The notes: generated by a model from the letters alone, not told the origin. 64,000 nucleotides of DNA from Tamarix chinensis (GCA_030549775.1 CM060181.1:57347701-57411700), one strand, 5' to 3'. Positions 1 through 12,249 are shown, counted from the first letter of the stretch. Numbers and translations are program-made.

Positions 1-792
1 CCGGCGTAGGTCTACATGTGTAGGCCATGCTTGTCAGGAAAGGGGAATGACATGAGCAAGGGAGGGAATGGCCGACCAGGATGAAATGATGGGGAAGACG
101 ACGAGGAGTAGAGGGAAAGAAAGCCGGTTCAAATAGTGTGATCGGAGGCAGAAAACCAGGCGCTGATTTGGGAGTTGCAGGCGTGTCGGGGGGAAGAAGA
201 CGACACAGGTGGGAGAGAAGAAGGCTAGACCGGTGGTACAGGGAAAAAGAAGAAAGAAAGAAAAAAGAGGGTTGAACCGGTCGAGAGAGGGAAGGAGTGG
301 CGCGGGGGATGCTGGGTCGCGCAGGGGAAGGGAGGAGTTAGGCTAGCGGGCCGACCCAGGTCAGGGAAGAAGGAGAAAAAGAAAGAGAAGGAAAGGAAAG
401 AAAAGGAAAAGGAGAGGGAAAAGGGAAAAAAGAAAAAGGAAAAAGAAGGAAAAAGGTGGATTAGCTTAATCAAATATATATTGGGTAATTTGGGATATAT
501 AATAAAATATAATTATTAAAATAAGGATTAAATTATCTTTTTAGGGTAATTTAGGGATTTTTGAAAGAATTTCATTAAATTCTATTTTAATTAGCAAAAT
601 ACTCAAATTTCTTTCCTATTTAAAATTATTTATAAATTCTCCTTGATTTACCCTAATTAACTTCATAATAATAAATAAAATAGTTTATTTAATTGATCTT
701 CCTAATAATTTCTTATTCGTCCATGATTTCCTAAATTAGGGTTTTGGGGTATTTTAAAAATGTCCTGCCAAACCTACCCTATGTACTTTTCA
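1..792. other. Unassigned repeat-like DNA with GA-rich tract
   Basis: No gene is supportable. Positions about 190-460 form a purine-rich strand (runs of GAAAGAAAAAG type), followed by AT-rich sequence. The segment abuts the integrase coding of the next element at about 793, where homology stops abruptly, so it is probably the end of another insertion, perhaps an LTR cut by the window edge. No matching second LTR is visible. The phenylalanine/serine-rich frame opposite the GA tract is a compositional artefact. Confidence 0.5.
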
Positions 793-1152
793 AATGAGTA
801 ATTTCGTAATGGACCAGTTCGAAAGGTACAGCTTGTTGCCCTTGAAAAGAAACCCTTCTTGCAGTAGGTATGGACCTCCAGACTTGTCTCATTCTTCCAT
901 GGAGCTAGCAAAGTTTTTATCCTACTTGTACAAATCCATTAGACACCCAAAACCTAAGACCCTGGCTTCTAACAATGATACCATACAATACCTCTTAGAG
1001 AGTGCATCTACTATAATATTGGTATTTCCACTCTTATGCTTAGCTATGAATAAAAAAAGATTATAAAACTTCACCCACCTAGCTTGGCTAGGGTTAAGTT
1101 TATGTTACCCATTTATATATTTTAGGGACTCATGAGTAGTATGCAATATAAA

Positions 1153-1500
1153 TTATGATGGCCTTAGAAAATGTGACCAATGATATAATGCCCTAACTAT
1201 AGCATAAAACTCTTTGTCATAATTGTTGTAGTTGGACCTCAAATCATTAAATTTCTCCCTAAATAAAGCAACAATATTGCATTTTTGTAGAAATACAGCA
1301 CCAATTCCCACTCCACTTGTGTCACACTCAATCTTGAAAACTTTATTAAGGTTGGTTAGGTATAATAGGGGATCCTCACTTAACCTACTCTTGATTAGCT
1401 TGAATGATTCGTGTGTGGATTTAGTCCATTCAAAACCCCCTTCTTTGAGGCACTCTATGATAGGTGCTAGGAGTGTGCTAAATCCTTTTATGAACCTCAT
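1153..1500 (-). pseudogene. Ty3 RNase H fragment
   Basis: An open stretch of 115 codons matches the end of reverse transcriptase (MRFIKGFSTLLAPIIECLK) and RNase H (FKIECDTSGVGIGAVFLQK, then YDKEFYAIVRALYHWSHFLRP). The D-T/A-S-G-VGIGAVL motif carries the first catalytic Asp of RNase H. Reading continues leftwards, with stops, into the conserved VDALS motif and the linker to integrase near 1060-800. Non-functional remnant of the element at 793-3790. Confidence 0.8.
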
Positions 1501-2159
1501 ATAAAAAGAGACAAGCCTATGAAAAGATCTAACATCGATGATGGATGTGGGTGTAGACTACAATCTTATTGCCTCCACCTTTCATTTATCCTTGGAGATT
1601 CCATTTTTGGATAACAAAAACCCTAGAAAGGTGACTCTTAGCATAAAGAAGTCAACTTTTCTAATTTTGCATACAATTTTTTGTTCCTAAGGGGTATAAA
1701 TACAAGTCTTAAGTACCTTGCATGGCCATTTGGACTAGAAGAGTATATAAGAAGATCATCAAAATACACAACTATAAATTTCGAAATGAAGGGTCAAAGA
1801 ACTTCATCCATGAGCCTCATAAAAGTATGTGTTGCATTTATAGTCCAAATGGTATAACCAATAATTCATATAATCCTCCCTTGGTATTGAACATAGTTTT
1901 CCACTTGTCCCTTTCTTTCATTGGAATTTGATAAAATCTACTCCTCTAGTCAATCATAGAAAATACATTTGGCCCATGCAAGAAATTCAACCAATCATCA
2001 AGTCTAGGTATGGGATACCTATAATTGATAGTGATGTTGTTGATAGCCCTACTATCTACACACATTTTCATTTTCCCATCCTTCTTGGGTACAATAGGAC
2101 CATACTTGCATAAGGGATTCCCTTATGAAACCCTTTTGCAATAACTCCTTAACTTATCT

Positions 2160-2528
2160 TTACAACTCCATGGCTTCTTTAGGATTAACCCTATAAAATA
2201 GTTTTTTTGGGAGTATAACACCGAGAATAAAATTTATTTGGTGTTCTATACCTCTTATAGGAAGTAATTCGCTAGGTAACTTATTTGGAAAAACATCCCC
2301 AAACTCTCCTAGAAAGTGCTTGACCCGAGGGTCGAGTGTATGTGTCTTCTCATTAGGTTCAAGCATTAACAACAAGTACAAGGCATTTACTTTCCCTATG
2401 GCCCTTTCTAACCCCTTCCCACCAATAAAAAAAAACATTCTTACATTTGATATCCTCCCTAACAAGGAGGAACGAATACTAAGGGGTATGAGTATAATAT
2501 TTTTGCTAGCATATATCAAGCTATACAT
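2160..2528 (-). pseudogene. Ty3 protease-RT linker fragment
   Basis: The 122-codon frame includes VKHFLGEFGDVFPNKLPSELLPIRGIEHQINFILGV, written here as two recognisable blocks: FGDVFPNKLPSELLPIRG and IEHQINFILG. These are the linker leading into reverse transcriptase in plant Ty3 elements (usual form DVFP..LP.GLPP.RGIEH.I). The frame ends before the RT fingers, so this is a fragment. Confidence 0.75.
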
Positions 2529-2564
2529 ATTTTTTCTTCCATCCTGCTAGACATTTTTATCAAA

Positions 2565-2876
2565 TTATTGTGGCCTTCCTAAGTGTAAGTGATAAGCATC
2601 CATAGGGACGACATCATAAACAATGCTATCTTGGTAAGTTTTCCATATGGAAAATGGTAGAACCGTTTGCTTAGTGACTTCAACCATTGAGCCATTATTA
2701 AGATATTGAAGTTTATAAGGCTTATCATGTGTCATGTTTGGTAAGTTAAGTTTCTTCACCAACATGATGGAAGCCACATTTACACACCTACACTTATAGA
2801 TAATGAGGGAGCATATCTTACCAAGTATAGTGCACTTGGTATGAAATATACTCTCCATTTGGGACTCCACTTCCAC
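2565..2876 (-). pseudogene. Ty3 aspartic protease fragment
   Basis: The 103-codon frame resembles the retropepsin-like domain of CRM-type elements: KPYKLQYLNNGSMVEVTKQ and YDVVPMDAYHLHLGRP are diagnostic blocks. The catalytic D-S/T-G triad is lost: the expected position reads LIIYKCRCVNVAS, with Asp replaced by Tyr. The protease could not be active. Confidence 0.75.
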
Positions 2877-2989
2877 AGTCTCCCTTGCTTACCATCAAAT
2901 ATTCCCCTACATTTGATAGTACCTCCTCAATCTTAGCAGCTCCCTCCATGATAGATTGCTCTTCGACATCATCTTCCTTCATTTCTCCC

Positions 2990-3760
2990 TCCTCTAGGTC
3001 TAGTAGGTCATCATCCTCTTATTTGGACATTCATTTTCATAGTGTAAAATTCATTATCACTTAAAGCACCAAACACCCTTATTTCTACTAGACTCCCCCA
3101 CATCTAGTCTTCCTTTACCCTTAACATCAAATGCCTTGGGGTTAAGGTTGGCCTTAGATCTTTCTTGAGTAGATAAGCATTTGATCTCAACTCCTTAGCC
3201 CTCTAGATCCTCTTATCCTTCTTATTCTTCTCCAACTTAATAGCTAAATGAAATAGCTCATCCAAGGTGGAATATTTGTAGAGCTCCACTTTCTTACCAA
3301 TATCATCTCTCAACCCGCCTATGAACTAAGACATAGCATATTCTTCAACCTCCTATAACCCAAGCCTCATGTTGAGTCTCTAAAACTTTTGAATATACTC
3401 TTACACACTCAAGGGGCCTTATCTTAAGGAATAAATTTTGTTGTATATGTCTTGAGTATAGGAAGGTGGTAAAAACCTCTCCCTCATCAACCTTTCCATT
3501 TTTCCCCAACTCCTAACTTTGGACTTACCCTTCCTAGATCAATGATGTGCCAAATTTTCCCACCATAAGTAGAAATGTCCTTTTAAACTAAGGATAACAA
3601 ATTTAAAGGATTTTTCATCATTTAGAGACCTAGCCGCAAACATTCGGTTACATCTCATTTCCTACTCCAGAAACTCCTCCAGATTATGGGATCTATCAAA
3701 CTCCGAGATCTCCAACTTGATATCATTAACAAAAATTCTCTTCTAACAACTCTTCTCCTT
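2990..3760 (-). pseudogene. Ty3 gag remnant
   Basis: No long open frame survives, but the minus-strand translation near 3350-3240 reads VEEYAMS, stop, FIGGLRDDIGKKVELYK then TLDELFHLA, the conserved retrotransposon gag segment. A degenerate knuckle-like region lies near 3030-3080, where the expected CCHC residues are mostly lost to stop codons. Confidence 0.65.
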
Positions 3761-3790
3761 CAGGATAATATAGGGAAATTTCTAGAATGA

Positions 3791-4370
3791 GAAATGAAAC
3801 CCAAACTAATTAGGTGAAATGTTCACAAAAATTAATAAATAGATGCAATTAGGGTTCATAATTTTGGTGTAGAGTAAACAGTTGAACAAGGTTAAAATAT
3901 AGAGACTGGAATGTATGAAGGATGGAATATTACTCATTTTAATTGAGATTAAAATATAATAGGGGAGTTCATGAAGAATAGAGCAAATTTTTTTCAAAGA
4001 AGGGTGTGCAAACTAAAGAAACAATATACGGTGAAGAAGAAAAGTTAAGAAAATAGAATTCAATGGTTTTAATATCAAAGACAGAGACTAGGATGTGATT
4101 TTTTGTTGTCAAAAAAATGGTGCATGTTTAAAAACATGATAGCCTCATTTTAATTTTTTTACTCTCAGCATTTCACCAAAAAAGTTCTGGATTAAAAAAT
4201 GGGTCATGTTTATAAACATGGTAGCCCTTGGTTAAATTCTTTTCTCTCGACTATTTAGCAAATTACTTGAGAAACTATAAACCTAGATTACACACCTTGT
4301 GAAATTATGAATGGTCTCCTTGTGTACATTCATGTCACAATTAAAACAAATAGTTAATTTAATAGATTAA
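3791..4370. repeat. Non-coding spacer with paired palindromes
   Basis: No gene is seen. Two related palindromic blocks occur 82 bp apart: CATGTTTAAAAACATG (4123-4138, one mismatch to perfect) and CATGTTTATAAACATG (4205-4220, perfect 16-bp palindrome), each preceded by ATGG and followed by TAGCC. They lie between the gag end of one element and the integrase end of another, so this may be LTR or leader DNA of either. Confidence 0.55.
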
Positions 4371-6373
4371 AATATTTAAAAAAACTTATCTACAACACTT
4401 ATGACATATCCCAAGTAGTACCCTTTCGATACTTTCATCCTGCATGACTAGAGTAATAAGATCAACCACCTCTATGTTTTTAACAAAATGTACCTCATAA
4501 AAAAGGTTTGAGATGGTGTCTATTTATTTTCTAGACCTTTCCCGTTTTCTCACTTTGGGTCTCAACTACAAAATGAGGAACACATTAGCCACAATAAATG
4601 GATTGATCCACTTAATTTCCTTTTTTAATATAATAACACTTTTTGACTGACTTTAAAATCCTTCCTAGGAATTAACTTACCATGAATTACCTTAGTTAGA
4701 TATTTATATCTCAATTAAGTTTCAAAAGATTCATTTTGCACTACCTCAAGTTCTTGAAAATGATGTTTTCCATGTTTAAAAATTTCATTTGACTCTATGT
4801 TACATCACCTCATAGCCCAAAAATCCCAATGTTCTAATTCCTTTAGAAGGTGATAAGGCTTGCTATAAACTAACCAATAAGGTGACATACCAATTAGAGT
4901 CTTGTATTTTGTGTGATATGTATAAAGAGAAATATTGAGATGTAAACTCCAAACCTTCCTTATCGGTTTCACCATCTTTTCTAGGAATGGTTTGATTTTC
5001 TGATTTAAGATTTTAGCTTGACCATTTATTTAAGGATGTTATGATGTGAATATTCAATGTGTAAAATGATACCTACTTAGAAATTCCTTCACTACTCTAT
5101 TTTAGAAATGAAAACCCTTGTATTTGATGATAGATTTTGGCGAGCCAAAAATTACAAAATTGTTATTTCTAAGAAAATCTACAACAACTTTAGTATCATT
5201 AGTATTGGTGGATTTTACCTCCATCCATTTTTTGACACATAATCTATAGCAAAAATAATGGATTTAAAACCAAAATATGATGGGAAGGGATCCACAAAAT
5301 CTATACCTCAAACATCAAAAATTTCACATGCAATAATGGGGTTTTATGGCATTTTAATTCTAGGACCAAATCCTTGAGTATTTTGATAGTTCCACATGCC
5401 TTGCAAAACTTAAAAGAATCCTTTAAACAAGGTGGGCAAATAAAATTCAATTTCTAAAATTTTAGGCCGCGTTCTTTTTGGACCAAATTGACCCCCACAA
5501 CCATAGTTATGATAAAATAATAAAATAGAAAGAATCTCACAATTGGGAATACATCTTCAAATGATTTGTTTAGCACATTGTTTGTATAAAACGGGATCAT
5601 TTGGCATAAAATATTTCACTTGAATCTTTAATCTATCCTTTTATTTCTTACTAAAATTTGAAGGGAATACCTTTTTGACCAAAAATTACCGTGTGAGCAA
5701 ACCAAGGTATTTCATTAGCAACTGCAAAAAGTTGTTCATTTAGAAATGATCCATTAATGGGTGAATCTACTTTAGCTACCTTTATAAACCTACCTAGATT
5801 ATCTGCCACTTCATTTTATGTTCCCTTCTTATCTGTAATGTGTATATTGAGCTCTTGAAATTAGAGTATCCATTTAATCAACCTTATTTTTACTTCCTTC
5901 TTTGCCAATAGATACTTCATGGTTACATGGTCAGAGTAATTTATAATATCATTGCCTAGAAGATACGAACAAAATTTATCTAAAACAAAGATAATGGTAA
6001 GAAACTCCTTCTTAGTGGTCATGTAATTAAGTTGAGCCTCATTCAAAGTGCATGAGGTGTAGATTATCACATGTGGACCTTTCCCACTCCTAAGAGCTAA
6101 AACTACACCAACAACATAGTTAGATGCATTATAAATTAAATTTAAAAGGAAAATTCTAATTAGTTCATTGAAGTATGGGTGCGCTAATCAATTTATCCTT
6201 CAAATGATCAAATTCTTTATTACATGCACCATTGAAATTAAATTCAATTTGTTTCTAAAAAAATATTACATGAAGGTTAAGTTATATTAGAAAAGTCTTT
6301 AATAAAGCTACGATAAAATCCAACAAGACCTAGAAGCAAACAAAATTCCCTAATTGTAGAGTGGTATGGTAAA
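4370..6373 (-). mobile_element. Athila/Tat-like Ty3 element, integrase and RNase H part
   Basis: Minus-strand translation gives a decayed integrase: a segment reading MDF..P then IIFAIDYVSKWMEVKSTN (about 5290-5190), FLRNNNFVIFGSPK (about 5160), YKTLIGMSPYWLVY (about 4890), and a C-terminal part with FETLRYKYLTK then GKLIPRKDF (about 4750-4650). RNase H lies at 6070-5861 and the RT thumb (LLGLVGFYRSFIKDFSN type) at about 6340-6280. Nearly every domain carries stops or frameshifts. The remainder of the same element resumes at 10351 beyond a copia insertion. Athila/Tat assignment is inferred from integrase and RT style. Confidence 0.7.
5861..6070 (-). pseudogene. Athila/Tat-like RNase H fragment
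   Basis: A 69-codon open frame with YTSCTLNEAQLNYMTTKKEF, then LDKFCSYLLGN and YSDHVTMKYLL, corresponds to Ty3 RNase H (usual form TLNDAQ.NY.TTEKE.LA...A..KFR.YL.G). It ends at a stop shortly after the D-H pair. The catalytic Asp of the YSDH block is kept; the domain as a whole is a fragment. Confidence 0.75.
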
Positions 6374-6480
6374 TGAAATACCATATGGATACTCTAGAGG
6401 GCTGAATACTGTATTTTATAATAGTAATGCTAAATTAAAATTTTGTGTGAAATAATTATAAGCGTGTATTTAACTCTCCA
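6374..6480 (-). repeat. Truncated 3-prime LTR of copia element
   Basis: About 100 bp (TGAAATACCATATGGATACT onward) match the first 100 bp of the right LTR at 8916, with scattered mismatches. Similarity is lost after about 6480. The sequence from 6480 to about 8600 shows no recognisable coding. Confidence 0.55.
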
Positions 6481-8631
6481 CATGTGAGATGTTTTGAGAT
6501 TTGTCAATCTTGAAGCATATGAAAAACCCTAATAAGATGGAGTCAACCTCATACCAAATTCTAGGAATCATATCAACCCTAGATGTCATATGAGGGAACA
6601 ATACCATGCAAATATAATTGTGTAAAACTCTCTTGTAGGGTTTTAGGTAGTAAGATTTAATAGTGCCTCAAGTTATATAATTACGCCTGGTCATATCTAA
6701 TATTACCAAGTCATGTGTCCTCACGCTTATCTAATGCTTATATGTAATCCCCATAAGAGTTGACCACTTAAATGCCTAGACTCCTAACACGTCTAGTCTC
6801 ATCAACTCGAATGGGAATACTCAGGAATTTAGTGGTGATGGTGGAACCATTTGTATAAATAATCAAAATCTCATAGAAAATTTGAATAATATCAAATTAG
6901 ATAAGATTATAGAGCACAAAGAGTGGACTACTATGAAGATCAAATAAATTCTGCATATATGGGCATCTTGATAATGTTGGAACCAATATTAAAATTAATA
7001 TATTTTTCCCTTAATTATTTTCTTCCAGTGGAATCCTAAGAATCTCAATGACCTTAGTATTATTCAAATGTATCTCAACCCTTTTATCATAACAAGTTAT
7101 CACTATTGTGCTTTTATCGAAGGGTAGGTTGTTCTAGAAGAGTTTGACTAGCTCGTGATAATGAGGACTTTTGAGAATGATTAGTGGGAACATGTAGGAG
7201 TCATGTAGATGTTTCATAAAAGATAATTAGGATTGATTGATTCCAACATCAATGTTGATGCAACTTTTAAGGATAAATTTGTTTTCCTTAAAGCCACTCA
7301 GCCATTTTGCTTCTTAGAAATAGATGGAAAGTGAGGGTATATTCTTTAGTTAGGTGAAGTTTATAATATTTAGTGGAGAAAATGAATAGGAATTGAGGAG
7401 AGGAGTTGAACAAAGTAGTTTGGGTTCAAGATGCTTACTGAAGGAAATTAAAACAAGGTCGAACGTTTTGTTAAAAAGAAAACTTATACACCCTAGGTAA
7501 ACTAGTTTATTAATTTGATAAATACATCAACTATTCTTACACTATTTTGAAAATGAATCTCACACATGTTGATTGGTTCAAAGGGGACATATTGATTAGT
7601 AACATTAATGCATCAACTGGCTTTTCCACTAGTTGATTGGTCTCACTAATTCATAAGCACTTATTATGAGTATGAAAGATAATCAATTCATGAATTTAAA
7701 CATTCATCATAAAGTTGGTTTCAGTACAATCATATGGGCTAATTCATAATTAAATCAACATTTATCTAGTCTATCTAAACATAATTTTAACACCACTTTC
7801 ATGCATCAAACAATGAAATTTAAATAGTGAATAATGTTTAATTTTTTTATGTTAAGTTTAGCTAAGACCTATTAGCAAATATGTTTGTCATCTGTTCATG
7901 AAATATTTCACATTAAAAATATCATAATACAAAAAGAGAGAATACCAACTTGGAGTTAGTAAAACTCACATGTATTCCTCTTTCTTTTACAAAGAGGTAG
8001 AAAAGGCTTTGATATTGTAAATTTTATTTGACTCTTCAAGCTATTTATCCTCTTCTTCTTCTCCCCTATAATAAATTTTCAAATGTATGCTTTTGGTACC
8101 CTCGTCATTTTGGGGCCATAGGGGTTAGTATCAATAGTAATATAATTTTCTAGAGTTCAAATCATTTTTAGACAAGGAAAATGAAGCCTTATTTTGTATT
8201 AATGGAGATTTTTTCCAAGATTTTCAAAGTTTATTAAAGAATTAATTTAAATCATTTCAATTTTTGCATCCAATTCAATTTTTTTTGTTTTTAACCATAG
8301 ATGCAAATTGTTCATTTTCATTCTTTAATTTTACATTCTTCGAGAATAAGTGGTAAAACGTGTTATTTAACTCAAAATTTTGACAATCCATAATTATAAA
8401 ATAATTTAAGCAATGAGAATCAATATCATATCAATTAATTATAGAGTTAGTTGAGAAATTGGTTACCTCATCCTTTTTACTTGAAATGCCTTCCTCCTCA
8501 TTACCCCCATAAATGATATTCAATATTTTCCAAATTTCATTAGTAGTGGTGTATTCTAGGATGTGCTAGAATACATTTTCTCCAAGGTAATAATGGAGCA
8601 TCAAGATAAATTTGTCATTTTAGGTGGCCTT

Positions 8632-8913
8632 TTATTTGTCAAGCTCTATCCATTCTTCAAATAGCTTATCAATTAATCCATTGAAGGTGGATTTTTGAAT
8701 CTTAATTGGACCATGTTGAACTATGAGAAACATGTCTTGATTTTGTGTATTGAAGAAAATTCTAATCTCTATTTTCCAAAGATTAAAATGTTTTTCAATG
8801 GACAATGGAGGCTTAGAAGGTATTACATCTTCCCTTGTGAAGTTATCCATACTAGAGGATCTTAAGCTCTTTATTGCTAGATCAATTTGATGAAGTCCCA
8901 AGCTCTGATACAA
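8632..8913 (-). pseudogene. Copia gag N-terminal fragment
   Basis: A 93-codon frame contains MDNFTREDVIPSKPPLS, FNLWKIEIRIFFNTQ and a terminal EEWIELDK. The pattern of a small-residue start followed by a W-K-I-x-F block is that of copia gag proteins of the UBN2/DUF4219 type. The likely gag start is the internal Met of MDNF at about 8850, because codons upstream overlap the PBS. The frame ends early at 8632, so gag is truncated. Confidence 0.6.
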
Positions 8914-8915
8914 AG
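8893..8915 (-). other. Primer-binding site of copia element
   Basis: On the minus strand the LTR end is followed by GTATCAGAGCTTGGG, matching the usual initiator-Met PBS (TGGTATCAGAGC) except at its first bases. Position directly beside the LTR at 8916 supports the boundary. Confidence 0.65.
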
Positions 8916-10350
8916 TGAAATATCGTATGGATACTCTAGAGGGGTGAATAGAGAATTTTGTAACAATAATGCCAAATTAAAATTTTATGAGAAATAAGTA
9001 GAAGGATGATAAATAATAAACACGCAATTTATAGTGGTTTTAAAAACTCTATAAAATTTCTCTACATCCACTGCCAAAAGGTTTTGCCTTTTGGATTTAA
9101 ATCTCTCTTTATTTATAGTGTGTGTTTGACGATGATTACTCCTATCTTTGTTTATGAGCCAACAATCTCAATGACCCTTTAGGAGATAATTTTCACTTTA
9201 TCTGGTTATCATTTCTAGTTTTATGAGACTATAATCTCAATGTTATGAATGCTAGATAACAAGCCACACTTCACTTGTATTTGAGATGATGAGTTTGAAT
9301 GAATAAAATAATAATCTTTACTAGATAGCATATGAAAGTGAGTAATCACCGATGAAGATTTTTATCTAGTTAAAGAAATAATAATTACAAGTGTATGAGA
9401 ACTCAAGATAAATATGAAGAGTAAATTCAACACTAGAGAAATTTGATTTGGATTTAAAAGTGTAAAATCAAAACTCTCTTTGATTCTTTGTAAGTTGTAA
9501 AAATGATAATTTTAGAGGAGTTGTGCTAACTTGATTTATGTTTATTAAATTCTAACAACTCTTATTTACAGTGCTAAAAGATGGGAAAAAAATCAGCACT
9601 AGCCATAGGGTGTAAAAATTTCTCTAATAGTTGAATTACAACGAGTAGAAAATCTCAAAAATGCCTAGACTAGTCTACTAATTTTTAAAAACCACTCAAT
9701 TAATGGAATAGTTTTTACCACTATATACCTTTACAAACAAAATGACCAAAACTTGAGCTATAAAGCTCGAAATTGAGTGCCATCTTTTTTTCCTATAAAT
9801 TATACATCTTATGATTTCCAATGAGGTCTTATAAATCCAAAAATAATATATATAGAATCTATAGTGAATTTTTTAACTTAGATAATATGCAAAATTTCTT
9901 AAAATAAAATTAATGTAAGAAAACCTTTTGCACAAATAATTGAAAAAACATTTTGGTGATGAAATCACTTTAAGATATTTCAAAATGATTTATAAATATG
10001 ATTATATATATCAAATCATTGAAATATTTAAGTGCTCAATATGTAAATCATATGTACATAAAGCCTAAGACTGGAATATACTATTTGAAGCTTTAGTCTT
10101 ATAATCTTGATCACACTTACTTATCACTTGATGGTTTATTTATTACACATATAAACTTGAAGTACTTGAAGCAAGAGTATTATTTTGACCCCCTTTTTTA
10201 TCTTTAGCTTGTGCTTTGCATGTGATTTGTAAACTTGGTCTCCTTAGAACTCCTTGACTCAGTTAAGTGTTGAATATTTTACTTTTTTCTATGATACATA
10301 TACACACTTAATAAGATAAATTATATTCATAATTGAGTTTGTTATCATCA
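8916..10350 (-). repeat. 5-prime LTR of copia element (1.4 kb)
   Basis: Bounded by TG at 8916 and CA at 10350, beside the PBS. The terminus GTTATCATCA resembles common copia LTR ends. AT-rich, no coding. Confidence 0.6.
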
Positions 10351-11746
10351 AAAAAAAGGTTGATTAACCTATGAGGCCAACAATAAAAAAGCAACAAGAT
10401 TAATCTTTGTTTTATGTAGCTACTTCAATTCCTTTATTAGAAATGACATGCCCTAAGAGTATCCCTTGTTGAACCATAAAATGACATTTCTCAAAGTTTA
10501 ACACAAGTTTAGTTTCACGACATCTCTTTAAAATGAATGTCAAATTATCTAGGCATCGATCAAAGTATCAAAATGTATACTAAAATCATCCATAAATACC
10601 TTGATAATTTTCTCCAAATATTCTAAAAATATTCTTGCCATGCATTACTGAAATGTGGTAGGGGCATTCCATATCCCAAATGACACAGAATGGTATACAA
10701 ACTTACTATAAGGACATGTCAATGTCATCTTATCCTAATCTTCTAAAGCTATGGGAAACTGATACATATCCAAAATAACCATCTAAAAAGAAATAATAAG
10801 CATGATCGCTAATTTCTCTAACATGTTATCCATAAATAGTAAAGGGAAATGATCCTTCCTAATCACAGAATTCAACTTCTTATAATTTAAATAAACCCTC
10901 CAATCATTTTGAAATCTAGTAGGAACAATATCTCTCTTATCATTCTCCACAATTGTGATTCCTATTTTTTAGGATATTGCTTGGGGAGGACTCACCCAAA
11001 TACTATAAGAAATTAGATAAGTCACTCCCCTAGACATCAAGTTGAATACCTATTTCTTCACTGCCTCCATCATAATCGGATTTAAACTATGTTGTAATTA
11101 TCTACTAGGCTTAAATCATCCTCCATTAAAACCCAATGCATAAAAACTAAAGGACTAATACTCTTAATATCCATAATCTTCCATTCCAACGTAGTTTTAT
11201 GCTTCTTCAAAACATTAACAAGCTTCTCTTCTTTCTTGGGTGTGAGTCACTAGATATGATGGGTATTTTTCTCTCCCAAAAATGCTTACTTAAGATGGTT
11301 AGGTAAAGTTTTTAACTCCACTTCCAGTGCTTGTGTTTACCATTTCTGTTATTTTCTCATCCACTTCAAAGTTCTCATTCGGCTCTTCAAAAAACGTAGT
11401 CTCTATGCATTGAGTTAAGACAACCTCTAAGGGATCTTCATACGATAACTAATAAACCTACTCAACAAAATATTGAATAGCATCTACCATAGAAACTGAT
11501 TCACAATCTATAAGATACCGCATGGAGTCAAATATACTAAACCTAATAACTTCACCCTCAAAGTGTTTGGCCAAAGCTCCATCATGTACATTAATGATTT
11601 ATTTTTAAAGTTTTTATAAATGGTATATCTAACAATATAGGAGAGAAGTTAGATAAGCCATTTTCTAGCATATTTAACAAATAAAAATTAACGAGGAATA
11701 CTAACTAATTAACTTGCACAAATACATCTTCATTACTCTTTCAAGG
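10351..11746 (-). mobile_element. Athila/Tat-like Ty3 element, RT and protease part
   Basis: This continues the element at 4370-6373. Minus-strand reading gives protease-RT linker text (LELKTLPNHLKYAFLGEKN near 11330-11270), RT fingers (VPTRFQNDWRVYLNYKKLNS near 10930-10870, then VIRKDHFPLLF), the palm motif with FMDDFS near 10590, and GILLGHVISNKGIEVA near 10460-10400. Stops interrupt the frames. Its left end is broken by the copia element at 6374-10350 and its right end by the LTR beginning at 11747, so gag is absent. Confidence 0.7.
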
Positions 11747-12249
11747 TGATGAAACCCTGTTAGGTTTCGAAGAAAAACACCAAACCACAATTCAAACGAT
11801 ATGTTCAAAAATTTCTGAAATAGATCAACCTAAGGATAGAACCAAAGGAAGATCAAAAAACTCAGGCCACAATTGAAATCAATGGCAACTGAGCGATGAT
11901 TACAAAGAAGATGATTCAGCAAAAGAGAGGATCAAGAAGAGAAGATTCGAGAGACACCGGAGAGAGTTAAGAGAGAATCAAGAGAGAGAAAATGAGAGAG
12001 AAAATAGTCATCTCAGCAAGCATATTATTTCTATCCAAAAATTGTCTACAAAAGCTGCGCTAACCCCTATATATACCGTATACATATACACATACAAATA
12101 TAGGGCCGGCTGAATTAATCTCACGCTATCAGCCCATACACTTAATACAATCATAGCAAATATTGGTGCTGAATTATATAATCAGCACACTTACAAAAAT
12201 TACAATCATTCCCAAAATTAATTGATAGATTACAATTATTCTCCCATCA
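11747..12249 (-). repeat. 3-prime LTR of truncated CRM-like element
   Basis: The segment begins TGATG and ends CATCA, the inverted ends expected for an LTR, and sits exactly between Athila protease sequence and the downstream end of the CRM-like pol. On the minus strand it contains a TATA-like TATATATAGGGG region near 12075 and a pyrimidine-rich CTCTCTC leader. No second copy is present in the window. Confidence 0.6.

Larger units (their letters stand above)
793..3790 (-). mobile_element. Degenerate CRM-like Ty3/gypsy retrotransposon, internal region
   Basis: Read on the minus strand, the domains run in the Ty3 order from right to left: gag (about 3760-2990), aspartic protease (2876-2565), the protease-RT linker (2528-2160), reverse transcriptase (about 2160-1560), RNase H (1500-1153) and the start of integrase (about 1060-793). 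Motifs include VVPMDAYHLHLGRP in the protease region and NNYDKEFYAIVRAL in RNase H. Frames are broken many times and the rest of integrase is missing where unrelated sequence begins at 792. I cannot define LTRs. CRM-like is inferred from resemblance to the 22516-29416 element. Confidence 0.8.
6374..10350 (-). mobile_element. Degenerate Ty1/copia element nested in Athila-like element
   Basis: The right (5-prime) LTR runs from TGAAATATCG at 8916 to GTTATCATCA at 10350. Directly left of it is a PBS complementary to initiator tRNA-Met (TATCAGAGC on the minus strand, 8901-8909), then a copia gag. A start-like LTR segment, TGAAATACCATATGG, recurs at 6374 and matches the right LTR for about 100 bp before diverging, so the left LTR is truncated or rearranged. 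No pol is recognisable between 6500 and 8600. The host RT frame stops at 10351 and picks up near 6370, showing nesting, although no clean TSD is visible. Confidence 0.65.

Noticed and set aside
225..473. 82-codon minus-strand frame rich in Phe and Ser
   Set aside because: It is the complement of a GA-rich low-complexity tract and has no domain signal.
4123..6070. Integrated pararetrovirus (caulimovirus-type) fragment
   Set aside because: RT/RNase H motifs could suggest this, but integrase domains and LTRs are present, which pararetroviruses lack.
8893..8915. tRNA-Met gene
   Set aside because: Only the short tRNA-complementary PBS beside an LTR is present, with no cloverleaf. The same applies to the other PBS sites.
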